A stretch of DNA of 64,000 nt from Opitutaceae bacterium (GTDB lineage Bacteria; Verrucomicrobiota; Verrucomicrobiia; Opitutales; Opitutaceae): assembly GCA_024233285.1 (NCBI GenBank), contig JACKPU010000010.1:1-64000 (forward strand), written 5' to 3'. Both the position numbers and the translations under genes were made by a program. The first letter of the stretch is position 1. The number at the start of each line of letters is the position of its first letter. Below are positions 54,340 to 62,271 of the stretch, piece after piece. A model generated the notes under the pieces. It searched no databases. It had not been told where the DNA came from and was given only the letters and a program-made list of their open reading frames with translations.

Positions 54340-55439
54340 GGGTTTTTCTTTAATTCGACGAACGGCGGCTTGACCAGTTGCAAATTGAATTTCGTGCCGC
54401 GGATGTCCACTTGCAGGCCGGCGGCGACCGCGGCGCGATCCACCAGCGCCGAACCGATCGCCTCGTTCAGCATCGGCGAAAGCGTGCCCGAAAGCACGCG
54501 GCCGACCGTGGCTCCGTCCGTTGCGAGCACGGGAGTGTCCTGCCGGACAATGCGACGATCACCGGTTTTGAAAAACACGACTTGGTGCGCCCCGCCCTGC
54601 TCCTTTTCCTGCCGCAACGCCGCGCGCCCATTGAAGTCCGCGGCCTTGGCCAGCTTGACCGTCCAACCCAAACCGGCGGTCAACGGCGAAATCTCCGCCG
54701 TGATCTCATGCCCGTAGAGCGGATAGCCCGCCTCAAGTCGCAAACTGTCCCGCGCTCCCAGTCCCGCCAGCTCCACGCCGTGCGGTTTGCCGGCCTCTAG
54801 CAGCGCGTTGGCCAGCGTCACCGCATCGCCGTTCGCGTGATAGAGTTCAAACCCGTCTTCGCCCGTGTAACCCGTGCGGCTGATCATGCACTGCACGCCC
54901 GCCACGGTGCCTTCGACGAAGTGGTAATACTTGACCGCGTCCAATTTTGCGCCAGTCAACGCCTGCACGATCCGCGCGGCGACCGGACCTTGAATCGCCA
55001 GCAACGCGTAATCCTCACTGCGATCCGTCACCGTCACGTCGTAACCGGCGGCCTGCTCGTGCAACCACGCCAGATCCTTGGCGATGTTGCCCGCATTGAT
55101 GCACAAAAAATAATCCTCCGGCGCGCGCATGTAAACGAGCAGGTCGTCCACCACGCCGCCGTTCGGATAACACATCGGCGAATAGAGCACGCGGCCGGGA
55201 TACAACTTGCTCACATCGTTCGTCACCACGTGATCGAGAAACGCGGCCGCCTGCGGACCGCGCACCTCCACCTCGCCCATGTGGCTGACATCAAACAGCC
55301 CGGCGGCGCGCCGCACGGCCTTGTGTTCTTCCAAAATACTCCGGTATTGCACCGGCATTTCCCAGCCGGCGAAATCGACCAATCGGGCGCCGTTTGCGGC
55401 GTGAAAATCACGCAAAGGGGTGCGTTTCAGCTCGCTCAT
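54336..55439 (-). CDS. gcvT: Glycine cleavage system T protein (aminomethyltransferase)
   Basis: A 367-residue GcvT that transfers the methylene group from H protein to tetrahydrofolate. It opens LKRTPLRDFHAANGARLVDFAGWEMPVQY and carries GLFDVSHMGEVEVRGP, SRTGYTGEDGFELY, GLGARDSLRLEAGYPLYGHEI and GWTVKL, the usual set. The start at MSELKRT is chosen; the frame stays open upstream only as an antisense reading of the adjacent gene. No glycine riboswitch fits in the 109-base gap to the divergent CNNM gene. Confidence 0.96.
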   Translation of the reverse strand: MSELKRTPLRDFHAANGARLVDFAGWEMPVQYRSILEEHKAVRRAAGLFDVSHMGEVEVRGPQAAAFLDHVVTNDVSKLYPGRVLYSPMCYPNGGVVDDLLVYMRAPEDYFLCINAGNIAKDLAWLHEQAAGYDVTVTDRSEDYALLAIQGPVAARIVQALTGAKLDAVKYYHFVEGTVAGVQCMISRTGYTGEDGFELYHANGDAVTLANALLEAGKPHGVELAGLGARDSLRLEAGYPLYGHEITAEISPLTAGLGWTVKLAKAADFNGRAALRQEKEQGGAHQVVFFKTGDRRIVRQDTPVLATDGATVGRVLSGTLSPMLNEAIGSALVDRAAVAAGLQVDIRGTKFNLQLVKPPFVELKKNP

Positions 55440-55548
55440 GCGGGGCATTGGGCCGGGCGCCGGGCGCGGCGGCAAGGCTGTTTTCTCATCCGCCAAAAAT
55501 CTGCCGATTAAAGTCGTAAATCGCGCCGGCTGCATAAACTGGACGCAT

Positions 55549-56619
55549 ATGCACTGGCTGGTCATTGCCATCGTTTTCACGCTTGGCATCTCCTTTTTCT
55601 GCTCCCTGTTCGAGGCTTTGATCCTCAGCACGTCGGTGTCGGACATCCAAAATCTCAAGAAACGCAACGCCCGGCGCGGCGAGTTGCTGGAAATGCTGAA
55701 AAGCAGCCTCGACGAGACCATCTCCGCCATCCTTACGCTCAACACCGTGGCCAATACCCTGGGCTCGGTCATCATCGGCGGTCTGACCACGAAGATCTTC
55801 GGCGACGCGGCTCTCGGCGTGCTCTCCGCGGGACTTACCCTCGCCATCCTGATCTTTTCGGAGGTCCTGCCCAAGAATCTCGGCGTGGTTTACCGCCGCC
55901 AGCTGCAACCGCACGTCGTGTATCCGTTGTGGTGGATTCGCCGCGCGCTCGCGCCGATCACCTACATGTGCGGCCTGCTCGTGCGCTGGGCCATTCCCAA
56001 TCGCGAGGAAACGCAAACCGACGACGAGGAGATTATCCTGCTCGCCGAACGCGGCGCGCAACAGGGCACCCTCACCCGCAGCGAATCCAGCATCATCGCC
56101 AACGCCCTCTCGCTCGACGATGTGCGGGTGAGCGAAATCATGACGCCGCGCATCGTCGTGACCGCCCTCCGCCGCAACGCCACCGTGGCCGAGGTGTTCC
56201 GCGAATATCCCAACCTGCCCTTCGGTCGCATGCCGGTTTACGGCGAGAATCTCGACGAAATCGTGGGCTTGATCCGCCGTCGCGATTTGCAAAACGCCAA
56301 GGCGCACGACCGTGACACCGAATCGGTGGAGAAATTGATGAAGGAAATCCACTTCATCCCCGACACCATCACCGCGGGCAACGCCCTGCAGGTCTTCCTG
56401 CGCACGCATCAGCAGCTGCTCGTCGTGGTCGACGAATTCGGCTCGACCGCCGGCGTGCTCACCATGGAGGACGTGATCGAACACATCCTCGGACGCGAAA
56501 TCTTTGAAAAGGACGATCTCGCGGTGGACATGCGCGAACTCGCGCGGGCCAAGCAGAAACGGCAATCGGGAGAAATCGGTGAACCGCCCGCCCCGTCCAA
56601 GTCCCAGCCTGGAAAATGA
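55549..56619 (+). CDS. CNNM/CorC-type membrane protein (DUF21 + CBS), short form
   Basis: A 356-residue inner-membrane protein. A DUF21 domain with three to four helices (about residues 1-135; FCSLFEALILSTSVSDI, LNTVANTLGS, SEVLPKNLGVVYRR) is followed by a CBS pair (about 175-310; VSEIMTPRIVVTALRR, FGRMPVYGENLDEIVGLIRRRDL, VVVDEFGSTAGVLTMEDVIEHILG). The C-terminal CorC/HlyC domain normally after the CBS pair appears missing; only a short charged tail follows. The family is linked to Mg/Co efflux or magnesium homeostasis. Its stop overlaps the lgt start by 4 bases. Confidence 0.9.
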   Translation: MHWLVIAIVFTLGISFFCSLFEALILSTSVSDIQNLKKRNARRGELLEMLKSSLDETISAILTLNTVANTLGSVIIGGLTTKIFGDAALGVLSAGLTLAILIFSEVLPKNLGVVYRRQLQPHVVYPLWWIRRALAPITYMCGLLVRWAIPNREETQTDDEEIILLAERGAQQGTLTRSESSIIANALSLDDVRVSEIMTPRIVVTALRRNATVAEVFREYPNLPFGRMPVYGENLDEIVGLIRRRDLQNAKAHDRDTESVEKLMKEIHFIPDTITAGNALQVFLRTHQQLLVVVDEFGSTAGVLTMEDVIEHILGREIFEKDDLAVDMRELARAKQKRQSGEIGEPPAPSKSQPGK

Positions 56620-57425
56620 TGCCTCACGCGCTCGCCTACTGGACGCACGACCTCAGCCCGTTTCTCCTCCGCATTGGCGAGAACTTCGGGATTCGCTGGT
56701 ATGGCGTCGCCTATCTGCTCGGGTTCGTCGTCGGCGCGTGGCTCCTGCGGCGTTACGCGCAGTCCGGCCGGTCAAAACTGCCGGCGGCCCTGGTGATGGA
56801 TTTCATGACCGCGCTCGTGATCGGCGTGATGGTCGGCGGCCGGCTCGGCTATTTCGTTTTTTATCAACCCTCCGCGCTGTTTCACGATCCGCTCGTTCTG
56901 ATCCGCGTTTGGGAAGGCGGCATGGCCAGTCACGGCGGCTTCCTCGGCGTGATCGCTGCGCTCGCCTGGTTTGCGCGCAAACATCGCATCCCGTTTTTGC
57001 ATCTCGGCGATCTCGTCGCCGCATCGTCGGCCGCCGGCCTGCTGTTCGGCCGCATCGCCAATTTCATCAACGGCGAGCTCTGGGGCAAACCCACCGACGT
57101 GCCGTGGGCGGTCATCTTTCCCGACAGTCCGCTCCCACTTGTGCCGCGCCATCCCTCGCAGCTTTACGAAGCCGCGCTTGAAGGCGCGTTGCTGCTCGCT
57201 TTCGCCCAATGGCGCTTCTGGCGCACCTCGATCGTCGCCAAACACCCCGGCGTCCTCGCCGGGGAATTCCTCACCGCCTACGGGTTGGTCCGCATCCTCG
57301 GCGAACTTTTCCGCGAACCCGACGCCACCCTGATCATGGGTCTCAGCCGCGGCACCTTTTATTCCGTGTTCACCATCGCCGCCGGACTGGCCCTCATCAT
57401 CCTCGCCCGCCGCCGCAAGGTCTGA
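56616..57425 (+). CDS. lgt: Prolipoprotein diacylglyceryl transferase
   Basis: A 269-residue polytopic inner-membrane enzyme that adds diacylglycerol to the lipobox cysteine of prolipoproteins. The Lgt signature GRIANFINGELWGKPTDVPWAVIFP is present near residues 145-170, with VGGRLGYFVFY, WEGGMASHGGFLG and RHPSQLYEAALEG. Two tandem ATGs occur at the start (56616 and 56619); the first overlaps the CNNM stop. It would process, among others, the RND adaptor lipoprotein encoded nearby. It converges on the AT-rich islet gene 4 bases away. Confidence 0.96.
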   Translation: MMPHALAYWTHDLSPFLLRIGENFGIRWYGVAYLLGFVVGAWLLRRYAQSGRSKLPAALVMDFMTALVIGVMVGGRLGYFVFYQPSALFHDPLVLIRVWEGGMASHGGFLGVIAALAWFARKHRIPFLHLGDLVAASSAAGLLFGRIANFINGELWGKPTDVPWAVIFPDSPLPLVPRHPSQLYEAALEGALLLAFAQWRFWRTSIVAKHPGVLAGEFLTAYGLVRILGELFREPDATLIMGLSRGTFYSVFTIAAGLALIILARRRKV

Positions 57426-57429
57426 TCAG

Positions 57430-57741
57430 TCACGAGTCACGACCTGACGCATTTGGCACATTTCGCTTATCAATTTCGTCTGCTTTATTAAAAAGGTATA
57501 TGGATAAAAATATCGACACAAATGCCAAGCATAGCGCGATCCATTTAGATCTCCATATTTTCACCCCGGTTTCCGTAAGTATTTCAAATGGTGGAGTTAT
57601 CCTAGTGAATATCCTTTTCCCGTAGCTCCCCATCTTGAACTTATCTTCGTCTATGTAATACCTTAAAACATACGACGCAATCATTGCATATGTAAATAAT
57701 ATAATAAATACTACCGAGAATACATTTGCCAAAATGATCAT
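57430..57741 (-). CDS. Small hypothetical membrane protein in an AT-rich islet
   Basis: A 103-residue protein with two hydrophobic segments (about residues 2-26 and 68-88) separated by a basic stretch (YGKRIFTRITPPFEILTETGVKIWRSK). Base composition is strikingly AT-rich, with ATA, TTA, AAT and TAT codons common, unlike every neighbouring gene. The start ATG overlaps the stop of a preceding small frame as ATGA, which resembles a coupled pair. No family is recognised. It may be an acquired or degenerating gene; its position between lgt and glgC suggests insertion. Confidence 0.6.
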   Translation of the reverse strand: MIILANVFSVVFIILFTYAMIASYVLRYYIDEDKFKMGSYGKRIFTRITPPFEILTETGVKIWRSKWIALCLAFVSIFLSIYLFNKADEIDKRNVPNASGRDS

Positions 57742-57839
57742 TTTAAAATCACATTCATAGCAGCAGAAATAAGGTCAGGCTTTGTTGCATGCATTCCATC
57801 GGAGCTTCCTGGCAATGATTGATTAGGTTCGCGTTCCAT
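57738..57839 (-). CDS. Possible small ORF preceding the islet membrane protein
   Basis: An ATG-started frame of 33 codons (beginning MEREPNQSLPGSSDG and ending MNVILK) whose TGA overlaps the start of the 103-residue gene. The same frame is open upstream to a GTG at 57917, giving up to 59 residues. Composition is intermediate between the AT-rich gene and the GC-rich genome. It could be a real leader or partner peptide, the 3' remnant of a larger gene, or chance. The remaining bases up to glgC (57918-58001) show nothing recognisable. Confidence 0.35.
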   Translation of the reverse strand: MEREPNQSLPGSSDGMHATKPDLISAAMNVILK

Positions 57840-58001
57840 AGCGACACCTTTCGGCGCACTTCGTGCAGCTGTCCCATGTTCAAACTGACAGCGCGCGACT
57901 GTAGCATAACAGACCACTATTAACTCCGGCGCGAGGTTTCAGCACAGTGCGAGCACGTGAAGGTCTATCCACAGGAAGCTGCAACATTGTGTTATCGGGT
58001 C

Positions 58002-59291
58002 TTAGACCACCGTGCCGGCGGGGATGATGCCGCCCTTGGGCACGATGAGCACGCCGTCGCGGATGATCACCGCGCCGTCGGCGTAGCGGCCGTCGAGTTT
58101 ACCCTCGGCGATGAGCTCGCAGTTGTCGCCGATGCGGGCGTTCTTGTCGATGATGGCGCCGCGGATTTTGCAGTTATGGCCCACGCCGAGATGCGGGCGG
58201 CCCTCCTCGCGGTTTTTGGCCAACTGGTCTTCGGTTTCGTAATAATCGGAGCCCATCAAAACGACGTCTTCCAAGACCGTGCCATCGGCCACGTAGGAAC
58301 GGATGCCGAACACGCAGTGCGTAAGCTTGCAGTTGCTGATGATCGAGCCGTCGCCGACGACGATGTTGTCGACATCGCAGCGATTGATTTTGGAGGCCGG
58401 CAGGTAGCGATCCTGCGTGTAAACCGGGGCCACCGGATCGAAGAAGTTGAACGGCGGCAGCGGCTGGGCCAGCGCGAGGTTCGCTTCGAAGAACGCCTTC
58501 ACCGTGCCGATGTCCTCCCAGTAACCTTCAAAGATGTGGGCGAAGAGCTTCTTGCGACCGAGCAGGCTCGGGATGACTTCCTTGCCGAAGTCGGTCATCG
58601 TGTTGTCCAGCGCTTCGGCCAGCACCTTGCGATTGAACACGTAGATGCCCATCGAGGCGAGACAGTGCTTTTCGTCGCCGGCTGATTGCAGGCGCTTTTC
58701 GAGTTTCTCGCTCAGGGTCAGGCCGGCGATCACCGCCGGATCCTTCGGCTTTTCCGCAAACTCGGCGATGGAGAGGTCGTCGGAAACTTTCATCAGGCCG
58801 AGCCCCTCGACCTTGGAAACCGGCACGGGCAGCGCCGCAATGGTCACATCCGCACCGCCCTTGAGGTGCGCTTCAATCACCTCGCGGAAATCCATCTTAT
58901 AGAGTTGGTCGCCCGAGAGGATGAGCACGAGATCGTGATCATACATGCGGAAGTGAATCAGGTTGCGCCGCACGGCATCGGCCGTGCCCTGATACCAATC
59001 GGCGCTCTTTTCCGTCTGTTCGGCGGAAAGGATGTCCACGAAACCACCGCCAAAGGGATCGAAGTGATAAGTGCCCTGAATGTGACGGTGCAGCGACGCG
59101 GTGTTGAACTGCGTCAGCAAGAAGATGCGGTTGATGTCCGAGTTGATGCAATTGCTGATCGGGATGTCGACGAGGCGGTATTTGCCCGCCAACGGCACGG
59201 CCGGTTTGCAACGCTCCATGGTCAAGGGATGCAGGCGGGTGCCCCGTCCGCCGCCCATGATGACTGCCAGCACCTTCTTTTGAATACTCAT
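58002..59291 (-). CDS. glgC: Glucose-1-phosphate adenylyltransferase
   Basis: A 429-residue ADP-glucose pyrophosphorylase, the committed step of bacterial glycogen synthesis. The N-terminal nucleotidyltransferase domain has VLAVIMGGGRGTRLHPLT, RCKPAVPLAGKYRLVDIPISNCINS, GTADAVRRN and ILSGDQLYKMD. The C-terminal left-handed beta-helix follows (SIISNCKLTHCVFGIRSYV, IDKNARIGDNCELI). Length is normal. It is probably allosterically regulated by glycolytic intermediates, as in the family. It is divergent from pelA, with about 76 bases between starts. Confidence 0.96.
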   Translation of the reverse strand: MSIQKKVLAVIMGGGRGTRLHPLTMERCKPAVPLAGKYRLVDIPISNCINSDINRIFLLTQFNTASLHRHIQGTYHFDPFGGGFVDILSAEQTEKSADWYQGTADAVRRNLIHFRMYDHDLVLILSGDQLYKMDFREVIEAHLKGGADVTIAALPVPVSKVEGLGLMKVSDDLSIAEFAEKPKDPAVIAGLTLSEKLEKRLQSAGDEKHCLASMGIYVFNRKVLAEALDNTMTDFGKEVIPSLLGRKKLFAHIFEGYWEDIGTVKAFFEANLALAQPLPPFNFFDPVAPVYTQDRYLPASKINRCDVDNIVVGDGSIISNCKLTHCVFGIRSYVADGTVLEDVVLMGSDYYETEDQLAKNREEGRPHLGVGHNCKIRGAIIDKNARIGDNCELIAEGKLDGRYADGAVIIRDGVLIVPKGGIIPAGTVV

Positions 59292-59367
59292 AATTTGATC
59301 CGGATGATGGGATTGGGATATTGAAAGTTTTCACTTCCACCGTTGCATTGATTTGCGGGTGTTGGCG

Positions 59368-62271
59368 ATGAGTATTCGCGACATCGGTCCAAACTTTATG
59401 CTTTCAGTCCAAATTTTTCGGGAGTCGGTGAGCTTCAAGCGGTGGAAGTGGCTGTGGCTTTCACTTGCGCTGGGCGCCGCGATCAGCCGGGCGGAATCCC
59501 CGCGCGCGTTTTACGTCGATTATTCATCCGTCATCCCCGACGAGGCGGCGCGCTTGTATGACACGCTGATCGTGCACCCCGAAGCGCAGATCGACCTGGC
59601 CAAGGTTCATCAACAAAACGCCGTTGCCCTCGCCTACCTGAGCATCGGTGAAGTCGCCGCGGATGCGCACTACCGGGACGAAGTGTTGCAAAAGAAACTC
59701 CCGTTCGCCGGCCGCAATCCCATTTGGAATTCCGACCTGATCGACCTGACGGACAAGCGCTGGCTGGACTACCTCGTCGATACGTTGGCGGCCGACATCG
59801 TGCACAAGGGATTCGACGGTTTCTTTCTGGATACCGCCGACTCGGTGCTGACCGTGGCGCCCGATGATGTGGAGCGCACCGCGGCCCTGCGCGATGCGGT
59901 GGTGCGACTCGTGCGCCGTTTGAAAACCCAATTTCCCGACAAACAAATCGTCCTCAACCGCGGGTTCTTCGCGCTCGAAGCGGTGAAGTCCAGTCTGAGC
60001 GGCGTGCTGGCTGAGTCCCTCTATTCCACTTACGACTTCAACACGGCAACCTATCGCGCGGTTCCCGCCGAGGAAACCGCTTCGCTCTTGCGCGAGCTGC
60101 GGCGCGGCGCGGCCAACGGACTCGAAGTTTACGTGATTGATTATGTGGCCCCTGACGACCCGACCACGGCTATTCGCACCGCCGAACGAATAGAACAGGC
60201 AGGATTCCGCGCATTCGTCAGCACGCCGGATCTGCGCGGACATTCCCTCGCGCCGATCCGCACCGTGCCCCGGCGCATCTGTGCATTCTACGGCAACCTC
60301 GCCCAGCGGCCGCAGGATCAAATCAACTGGCCGATGGAGTCCTTTGTCGGCCGCAACCTCCAGACCCAGCTCGAATGGATGGGGTATGAATCGGACTATT
60401 TCAAAATCCGCACGCCGGCTGACCTGCCCGCGCTTGACGAACATTACCGCGCCATCGTCCTGCCGAATTTTTGGGAAATCCCCGAGTCGGTGGAGCCGGC
60501 CGTGGTGGATTGGCTCATCACGCAAAAGGCGGCGGGGCGAAAGATCCTGATCTTCGGCACCCTGCCCTTCAACGACGAGTGGGCATTGAAAAAATTCCTC
60601 AACGCGTTCGATCTGCGCGGCACGGGCAAAACGATCGGCGATGTCGCCGCCGCGGAGCTTGCGCCCCACCAAGCGTTTCACCAAGACGCCGAGGCCACGC
60701 CCACCGCCAGCACCACCGGCAATCTGGATTTGCAGGCACCGGACAATGCGCAGGTGGCCTTGCAAGTCACCGTGACGAAAGCCGACGGCACGGTCGTCCG
60801 GTTTGACGCCGCGTTTGTCTGCGACTGGGGCGGCGCAGTGCTCAACCCCTACCTGTTCTACAATCGCGCGGACGACATTGATCTGTGGCAGTTCGACTCG
60901 TTCGGCTTTCTCGATGCCGCCGTCGGCGCTGTGCCCGCCCCGATTCCGGACACGACGACCCGCGACGGGCTGCGCATGCTCATGAGCCACATCGATGGCG
61001 ATGGATTCGCCAACGTGAGCTGGACGGATTCGAGCAAACGCTCCGCCGAGGTCGTGCGCGACAGCATCCTCACCCGCTACCCCATGCCCGTGACAGTCTC
61101 CGTCATCGAGGCGGAGATTCGCTGCCTCGGCGTCGGCCAGGATCCGGCCGACCAGTCGCATTTGGAAAAGATCGCGCGGGAGATTTTTGCCCTGCCCAAC
61201 GTGCAGCCCGCCTCGCACAGTTTTTCGCATCCCTTCGTCTGGGTCGACGGCGATCCCAGCGGCATGCGTTATGAATCGCACAATCTCGAGCTCAAGACGC
61301 CTTACACGATGAACTACGAGCGCGAGATCGATGGCTCTGTCGACTACATCAACCGCCAGCTCGCCGCCCCCGGTCGACCGGTGGAGGTTTTTTTGTGGAG
61401 CGGCAACTGCCGGCCCGGCCCCGAAGCCTTGGCCCGGGTTCGCGAACTCGGCCTCATCAACGTGAACGGTGGCGATACGTTGATCTCCAAGCGATACCCC
61501 ACCCTGACCAAGGTCGCGCCGCGCACCATGCCGTGGGGGAACGAGCTGCAGGTCTTCGCGCCCAACCAAAACGAAAACGTCTACACCAACAACTGGGAGG
61601 GGCCGCTTTACGGCACCTTCATTCACGTGATCGATTCGTTCAAGCGCACGGAGACGCCGCGCCGGCTCAAACCCGTCGACATCTACTATCATTTTTACAG
61701 CGCCGACTATCACGCCTCGCTGCGTGCCCTGCACACGATTTACGATTGGGCCATGGCGCAGCCGCTCCATTCCGTCACGCTGCGCGACTACGCCCTCATG
61801 GCGATTGATGCGCGCAACACCACCATCCATCAAGTCGGTCCGGAGCATTGGCGGATTCTTACCGGTGGACACCTGCGCACCTTGCGGTTGCCCGCCGAGT
61901 CAGCCAACCGGATCGATCTGAACCGTTCCCGCGGCGTCACGGGTTGGAATCAAACCGGTGACGTCGCTTACGTGCACACCGATGGTTCCGCCGAAATCGA
62001 AATCCGCCTCGCGGATCAACCGATTCCAAACCAACCGCGCCTGCAAAGCTCCACGGCCAACCTCACGTTTGAACGATTCACCCCCGAAGCCCTCGTCTTC
62101 AAAACGCGTGATCTGCGCCCGGCCACGGTCATTCTGGCGGGACTGCCAGCAGGCATCGAACTCATCGCTCTGATCAACGGACAGACTGAGGCCGTCTCAA
62201 CCGCCGCAGACGGCACGCTCACGCTGACCCTGCCAGCCGTCGCCGAAACCCGCCTCGAGCTCCCGCGCTGA
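59368..62271 (+). CDS. pelA: PelA-like bifunctional Pel polysaccharide hydrolase/deacetylase
   Basis: A 967-residue secreted protein matching PelA in length and domain order. A signal peptide (KRWKWLWLSLALGAAISRA) is followed by a GH114-type glycosidase domain (about residues 40-290; FDGFFLDTAD, and the likely catalytic E216 in GVLAESLYSTYDF), a Rossmann-like module (about 290-420), a polysaccharide-deacetylase domain with HIDGDGF (D543/D545) and metal histidines H617 and H621 in SHSFSHPF, and a C-terminal beta-sandwich. PelA deacetylates and trims Pel in the periplasm. Start is uncertain: ATG 59368, ATG 59398 or GTG 59428; the last gives the most typical signal peptide. TGATG links it to pelB. 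Confidence 0.88.
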   Translation: MSIRDIGPNFMLSVQIFRESVSFKRWKWLWLSLALGAAISRAESPRAFYVDYSSVIPDEAARLYDTLIVHPEAQIDLAKVHQQNAVALAYLSIGEVAADAHYRDEVLQKKLPFAGRNPIWNSDLIDLTDKRWLDYLVDTLAADIVHKGFDGFFLDTADSVLTVAPDDVERTAALRDAVVRLVRRLKTQFPDKQIVLNRGFFALEAVKSSLSGVLAESLYSTYDFNTATYRAVPAEETASLLRELRRGAANGLEVYVIDYVAPDDPTTAIRTAERIEQAGFRAFVSTPDLRGHSLAPIRTVPRRICAFYGNLAQRPQDQINWPMESFVGRNLQTQLEWMGYESDYFKIRTPADLPALDEHYRAIVLPNFWEIPESVEPAVVDWLITQKAAGRKILIFGTLPFNDEWALKKFLNAFDLRGTGKTIGDVAAAELAPHQAFHQDAEATPTASTTGNLDLQAPDNAQVALQVTVTKADGTVVRFDAAFVCDWGGAVLNPYLFYNRADDIDLWQFDSFGFLDAAVGAVPAPIPDTTTRDGLRMLMSHIDGDGFANVSWTDSSKRSAEVVRDSILTRYPMPVTVSVIEAEIRCLGVGQDPADQSHLEKIAREIFALPNVQPASHSFSHPFVWVDGDPSGMRYESHNLELKTPYTMNYEREIDGSVDYINRQLAAPGRPVEVFLWSGNCRPGPEALARVRELGLINVNGGDTLISKRYPTLTKVAPRTMPWGNELQVFAPNQNENVYTNNWEGPLYGTFIHVIDSFKRTETPRRLKPVDIYYHFYSADYHASLRALHTIYDWAMAQPLHSVTLRDYALMAIDARNTTIHQVGPEHWRILTGGHLRTLRLPAESANRIDLNRSRGVTGWNQTGDVAYVHTDGSAEIEIRLADQPIPNQPRLQSSTANLTFERFTPEALVFKTRDLRPATVILAGLPAGIELIALINGQTEAVSTAADGTLTLTLPAVAETRLELPR

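Noticed and set aside
59524..61872. A 782-codon open frame on the minus strand opposite pelA
   Set aside because: It is fully antisense to a well-supported PelA with intact catalytic motifs; its composition (His/Arg/Gly/Val-rich) is typical of an antisense frame in GC-rich DNA.
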